Shown here: positions 60,775 through 64,000 of the stretch, in pieces
Numbering within the stretch: position 1 is the stretch's first letter
Layout: each line of letters opens with the position of its first letter
Assembly (NCBI GenBank): GCA_964406945.1
Contig: CAYOTO010000005.1
Location: 1-64,000, forward strand
Direction of reading: 5' to 3'
Length of the DNA: 64,000 nucleotides
Source of the DNA: UBA2266 sp964406945
GTDB taxonomy: Bacteria > Planctomycetota > Phycisphaerae > Sedimentisphaerales > Anaerobacaceae
Made by a program: the position numbers and the translations under genes
The notes under the pieces: model-generated
Databases searched by the model: none
What the model saw: only the letters and a program-made list of their open reading frames with translations
Told to the model about the DNA's origin: nothing

Positions 60775-60984
60775 ATGAGTACCTACAAAATAATAGAACT
60801 CGTCGGAACAAGCACAGAATCGTGGGAAAAGGCGGCCGAGGCAGCCGTTGAAACGGCGGCCAAATCAATCGAGGATTTGCGAATCGCCGAGGTCGTTCAA
60901 CTGGATATGCACCTCGAACACGGCAAGGTCAAAGCCTATCGGGCGAAGGTGAAGATTTCGTTCAAGTATCACGACGAAGCCTGA
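60775..60984 (+). CDS. Dodecin family flavin-binding protein
   Basis: The 69-residue protein fits dodecin, a small dodecameric flavin store: YKIIELVGTSTESWEKAAEA, then the basic middle KSIEDLRIAEVVQLDM and the closing GKVKAYRAKVKISFKYHD. The strand-helix-strand-strand order is complete. GGGAGAG precedes the ATG. The 266-base gap upstream holds a small ATCCGA/TCGGAT hairpin and a GAGCAC/GCTC palindrome but no gene. It is a single-gene unit. Confidence 0.9.
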   Translation: MSTYKIIELVGTSTESWEKAAEAAVETAAKSIEDLRIAEVVQLDMHLEHGKVKAYRAKVKISFKYHDEA

Positions 60985-61302
60985 TGCGGAAAATGGCCTG
61001 CTGCTGCAATGAGCGGCGGCCGGATGCAAACGGCGCAATCTGTCCAGGTCGGCATCGGCCTCATTGAGGACGCATTAAGAATTGTGCTTCGGTCGAAACC
61101 CCGACGGTTTCAAATCGTATGCACACAACTTATGCGTAATTCTAAAGCTCAAATCTTCGGAGTTATTGATACGGTCGCACCGCGGCCGTAATAACGCCCA
61201 TCTCGTCCGCGGCTGATGGCCGGGCCGGTATTTCCTCCGGCCGGGCGATGCCGAATAGGTTCATCAAACCGAACTTTACGGACAATGTTTTTCGCGGAAT
61301 TC

Positions 61303-61330
61303 TTGACAGGCAATTCGGAACGGTTATAGT
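61303..61330 (+). promoter_or_regulatory. Sigma-70-type promoter of the DUF1570 gene
   Basis: TTGACA at 61303-61308 and TATAGT at 61325-61330 are separated by 16 bases. The start codon at 61378 is 47 bases downstream. This lies in the 393-base gap after dodecin, which otherwise contains only a G+C-rich hairpin near 61220. Confidence 0.65.
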
Positions 61331-61351
61331 AATAGAAAGTTGAACGGTATC

Positions 61352-61368
61352 AACCGGTTAAACCGGTT
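61352..61368. promoter_or_regulatory. Tandem AACCGGTT palindromes, possible operator
   Basis: AACCGGTT occurs at 61352-61359 and 61361-61368, 9 bases apart, between the -10 box and the start codon of the gene at 61378. The close, regular spacing next to a good promoter suggests a regulator site or a 5' UTR hairpin. No named regulator is recognised. Confidence 0.35.
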
Positions 61369-61377
61369 TCAGGTCTT

Positions 61378-62388
61378 ATGTCTAGAATGTCACTTACATC
61401 GGTATTTTGTTGTCTTCTCGCCGGATTAGCCGTCGTACAGGGCTCAGTCGTACGTGAAGCACTCTTGAAAGCGGGCGAAGCGAGTTTCTTTGAGAACCCC
61501 TGCGCAGTTGTGCAGAGCGATCACTTCCGGCTGGTTCATGATATGCAGCATGCGGAAGCCGAAGAGCTTCTAACGGCTCTGGAATTCGCGTACGGTCAGT
61601 ATGAGTCGTATTTCAGAGGGTACGGATTTGCATTCAGCGAGCCGCAGGAGTCACTGGACTGGATGTGCTTCAACGACGTTAATTCCTTCAGAGAATACGC
61701 CCGGATAAACGACAGAATTGATATACCCTGGTTGACCGGATACTACTCATCCCGCACGAATCGCGTGGCCGTTATCAGGCCCGGGCAGGCCGGCGACTGG
61801 CAGAACCAGAGAGAGCATAATGCACGCGTTGCAGCCGGAAGAACGCCCGAGGCTTCGGTAGATGTCGGCCTGGTTAAAGTGATGCACGAGTCGGTCCATC
61901 AATTCACATTCAATACAGGACTGCTGAAACGCGGAGTTATGTACCCCTTATGGGTGGCCGAGGGCTCTGCAATGCTTTTCGAGGATTGCGCCAGCTTCTA
62001 TCTGTCCGGGCGCCGTTACAGCCGGGCCCGCAGAAAGCAACTGCTGGAGCTTCATGCCCGGGATGATTTGATCGACCTCGAACAGTTAGTGGTTCTTTCA
62101 GGCCTGCCGCGAGGCGTTTCCGAAGCCGATGTATATGCCCAGGCGTGGGGTTTCTTCGTGTTCCTCTGCGAAAACCGTACAGAAGAGCTTATAGACTACC
62201 TTTCCTACCTGTACTCGGTTCGAACGGGTCGTCGAACGTCATATCGCCTGCGCCGTGAATTCATAGAGTCTTTTGGCTCTATCGACAAGCTTGAACAAGA
62301 ATGGATCAAGTTCCTCTCTTCCCCACTGAGACAGGCCGAACGAACCTACGCTAAGCATCCTCCAACAGTTGATGAAAGCGGTGACTAA
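61378..62388 (+). CDS. DUF1570 family putative metallopeptidase, exported
   Basis: The 336-residue protein has a signal peptide (SLTSVFCCLLAGLAVVQGS) and the gluzincin motif HESVH at residues 170-174, with E195 in WVAEGSAMLFE as the likely third zinc ligand. Upstream, FRLVHDMQHAEAEELLTALE and the YESYF segment fit the DUF1570 pattern. Planctomycetes encode many of these. Substrates are unknown, and peptidase activity is inferred from the motif. The C-terminal 80 residues are helical with basic patches. The promoter and a pair of palindromes lie just upstream. Confidence 0.85.
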   Translation: MSRMSLTSVFCCLLAGLAVVQGSVVREALLKAGEASFFENPCAVVQSDHFRLVHDMQHAEAEELLTALEFAYGQYESYFRGYGFAFSEPQESLDWMCFNDVNSFREYARINDRIDIPWLTGYYSSRTNRVAVIRPGQAGDWQNQREHNARVAAGRTPEASVDVGLVKVMHESVHQFTFNTGLLKRGVMYPLWVAEGSAMLFEDCASFYLSGRRYSRARRKQLLELHARDDLIDLEQLVVLSGLPRGVSEADVYAQAWGFFVFLCENRTEELIDYLSYLYSVRTGRRTSYRLRREFIESFGSIDKLEQEWIKFLSSPLRQAERTYAKHPPTVDESGD

Positions 62389-62428
62389 TAGGAGGGCGCC
62401 ACAGACGCCGGCAGCCCCCGAATTCTAC

Positions 62429-62617
62429 TTAAACTCCTCTTGGATGATGTCTGTTAGTAAAGATGGACGCCACCAGCGCGATCACAAACAGCACCAGGAA
62501 GATGTAAAACAGCACCTCGCCGATACCCGCCGCAGCGGATGCAATCCCGGTAAATCCGAACACTGCTGCAATCAACGCGATAACGAGGAACGTTATTGCC
62601 AATCCTAAGAGACTCAT
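62429..62617 (-). CDS. DUF1328 family small membrane protein (YtjA-like)
   Basis: The 62-residue protein is two membrane helices with the DUF1328 core: FLVIALIAAVFGFTGIASAA, AGIGEVLFYIFLVLFVIALV and a short charged tail. The family is common in Gram-negative bacteria and often stress-induced, but its role is unknown. ATG 62617 is preferred to an upstream start at 62656 because GGGGGG lies 7 bases upstream and the family begins at this Met. The preceding T-run and G6 match two other genes in the window. Confidence 0.9.
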   Translation of the reverse strand: MSLLGLAITFLVIALIAAVFGFTGIASAAAGIGEVLFYIFLVLFVIALVASIFTNRHHPRGV

Positions 62618-63244
62618 CACTATACCCCCCAAAAAAAGCTTTTGCTGTTTCTTCAATTCTTTTTAAGCCAATCCCTGTGTCGCTTTCCAAACCTGGCCTA
62701 GTTTATCTACGTCTTGGCGATAATCTCGCTACAGGATTTTTAACATTATTTTGAGCGTCACCGTCATGGGGGCCAAGACAAAGGCCAATGGCAAGTCTGT
62801 CGCAGCAAGCAACATCTGCACGGCCGACCCGGAGGCGGCTGATGCTTCCGGGTCGGTTTTTATGCTCGTCGGTGGCTTTGCGACTGCGCCGAGGCCGTTA
62901 GCAGTGACAGGCGATGCTGCTGACCGCCTTTCGCTCTGCTATTCATGGAATCTCCGTTATGACTATCACGTTTGGAGCCACCGGCAGTAACGACTTGCGA
63001 GCAGTAGTAGAAAACCGGCAAAAGCGGTAAAGTACTTTAGAGCGTTCTCCGATTCGGAACACGATGCATCGTGGAAAAGGTGCTCAACCGGGGGTACAGG
63101 CAAGGTGAAAAAAGTCTTGCGGGGATGGGTTTCGAGGAAAGGAGGGCAGACATACCAAAACCAGTGCTTAACGAGAGAAGGAGAGTCCGGGGATCAAAGA
63201 ATAATCACCAGTTGTAACAGTTTGTATTTTTCAGGAGAGAGATA
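62618..63244. other. 627-base gap before the PRC-barrel gene
   Basis: No gene is recognised. A frame at 62751-62990 would cross the terminator at 62824-62861 and lacks a ribosome site. The stretch around 62890-62960 shows no known riboswitch. A purine-rich GAGGAAAGGAGGGC segment near 63142 may be a leftover ribosome site of no gene. Confidence 0.4.
62824..62861 (+). terminator. Rho-independent terminator with no clear upstream gene
   Basis: A perfect 10-base-pair stem, CCGACCCGGA/TCCGGGTCGG, with a 13-base loop, is followed by five T residues. The plus-strand gene nearest upstream ends at 62388, about 435 bases away, so it may close a small RNA. Confidence 0.65.
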
Positions 63245-64000
63245 ATGAACTTCAAAACCAAAACAAAAGCGGTTCTTTCGCTTACCGTAGCCACTCTGTT
63301 GGTTGCGTCGGTAGTGGCGATCGGGGCTTATGACCGTCAGAAGGAAAGCGAATTGCAGAAATCGCAAACGTCGCAAAGTCAGAAACAGTGGTCGCAACAG
63401 CATCAGCAGATGCAGCAGCAGTCACAGCAGCTCGGTCTGGTAACCGGTAAAAAACTGATGGACGCCAAAGTTGTCAGTTCCAGCGGCTCGGGCTTGCAGT
63501 GGAAATCCCGGCAGCAAAGCAAAACGACCCACCAGCAGGACAAGCAGAAGAGTTACAGCGAGTCCGAAAGTCTTGGGAAGGTCGAAGAGCTGATCCTCAA
63601 TGACTCGCAGGATACGGTGCGATATGTGATCGTGTCCTCCGAGGGCAAGCACTATCCGGTGCCGTGGGCGGCTTTCGACAAACAGTGTATGCAGGCCAGT
63701 TGGAAGAGCCAGCAAAAAGCACCGCAAGAGAAAGACCAGCAACAACAGACCCAGCAGCAGAAGGACAGCGGCCGGCAGGAAGAATATGTTGACGTCCAGG
63801 GCGAGAAGGAATCCAAAAGCGACTGGAGCTGGTGGAGCGACGAAGAGCAGCAGAAGCAACATCCGCTTTGTCTGAAGCTTACCAAACAGCAGTTCAAACA
63901 GGCGCCGACAATCGACGCCGTTGAGATCAGCACGCTCAACGACACCTCGCTGATGCGCCGTGTCTGCGATTTCTATTCCGAGCACACGCAAGGCAAGATG
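63245..64000 (+). CDS. Exported Gln-rich PRC-barrel protein (3' truncated)
   Basis: The gene starts at ATG 63245 and runs off the end of the window, with 252 codons visible. An N-terminal membrane/signal segment (AVLSLTVATLLVASVVAIGA) is followed by a Gln/Ser-rich linker (residues 38-65). A PRC-barrel-like domain begins at about residue 63: GLVTGKKLMDAKVVSSSG, then LGKVEELILNDSQDTVRYVI and HYPVPWAAF. A second such stretch seems to begin near residue 218 (PLCLKLTKQQFKQAPTID). PRC-barrels often bind RNA or membranes. AGGAGAGA lies about 5 bases before the ATG. The long poly-Gln stretch suggests a disordered extracytoplasmic part. Confidence 0.75.
   Translation, partial: MNFKTKTKAVLSLTVATLLVASVVAIGAYDRQKESELQKSQTSQSQKQWSQQHQQMQQQSQQLGLVTGKKLMDAKVVSSSGSGLQWKSRQQSKTTHQQDKQKSYSESESLGKVEELILNDSQDTVRYVIVSSEGKHYPVPWAAFDKQCMQASWKSQQKAPQEKDQQQQTQQQKDSGRQEEYVDVQGEKESKSDWSWWSDEEQQKQHPLCLKLTKQQFKQAPTIDAVEISTLNDTSLMRRVCDFYSEHTQGKM

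Noticed and set aside
62751..62990. 79-codon open frame before the PRC-barrel gene
   Set aside because: It runs through a perfect rho-independent terminator and lacks a ribosome site.
1..64000. CRISPR arrays, tRNA, rRNA, insertion sequences or prophage
   Set aside because: Scanning by eye found no regular direct repeats with spacers, no cloverleaf, no transposase and no phage structural genes.

Overview
The window looks like a stretch of chromosome from a planctomycete, most probably of the class Phycisphaerae. This is inferred from gene content: twin-arginine-exported Gfo/Idh/MocA oxidoreductases, a sulfatase, secreted PQQ-type propeller proteins, a TIM-barrel isomerase with a Tat signal, and two secreted proteins ending in dockerin-like DxNxDxxVDFxD loops followed by NWM or NWL. 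No rRNA, tRNA, insertion sequence, phage or CRISPR array was found. The code is standard, with UGA used as a normal stop, except for one programmed frameshift.

Layout. 1-3066: the tail of a vWA-type protein, a low-G+C orphan gene with a possible nuclease fold, and a DUF362 protein. 3208-8171: a four-gene ABC operon (ATPase, ABC-2 permease, GldG-like auxiliary protein, DUF4340 protein) with a good promoter in front and a bidirectional terminator behind. 8199-12646: a Tat-exported TIM-barrel isomerase, a PilZ-like protein, and an overlapping pyrF-murD pair. 12944-21655: a membrane-anchored protein, then nusA-infB-rbfA behind a possible attenuator, a degenerate HhH-GPD-like protein, hisG and a HIT-fold phosphorylase-like enzyme. 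21695-35415: envelope and proteostasis genes (two trypsin-like proteases, a SurA/PpiC-like chaperone, AsmA, YihY/BrkB), plus a Gfo/Idh/MocA oxidoreductase and a DUF3524 glycosyltransferase related to tRNA-queuosine mannosyltransferase.

35681-49757 is a secreted or catabolic block: a beta-helix protein, an isochorismatase-ThuA fusion with an SDR, a protein with four LTxEQ modules, a dockerin-like protein, a sulfatase, a Gfo/Idh/MocA enzyme overlapping a large methyltransferase-like/propeller fusion, and a small five-repeat propeller. 49983-56088: an amino-acid permease fused to a PTS EIIA domain, and then prfB, pepA, folE and a double-domain PTPS/QueD on the minus strand. 56089-58387: a non-coding region with three perfect parS sites in front of parB. 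58502-64000: small housekeeping and envelope genes (SDR, dtd, dodecin, DUF1570 metallopeptidase, DUF1328) and the start of a PRC-barrel protein that runs off the end.

The strongest unusual points are the prfB +1 frameshift site, the triple parS cluster next to a parB with no parA in view, the three-segment attenuator before nusA, the permease-EIIA fusion, the exported methyltransferase-propeller fusion and the tandem LTxEQ protein. No complete unknown multi-gene system is demonstrated. The best candidates for new biology are these fusions and the orphan nuclease-like gene.
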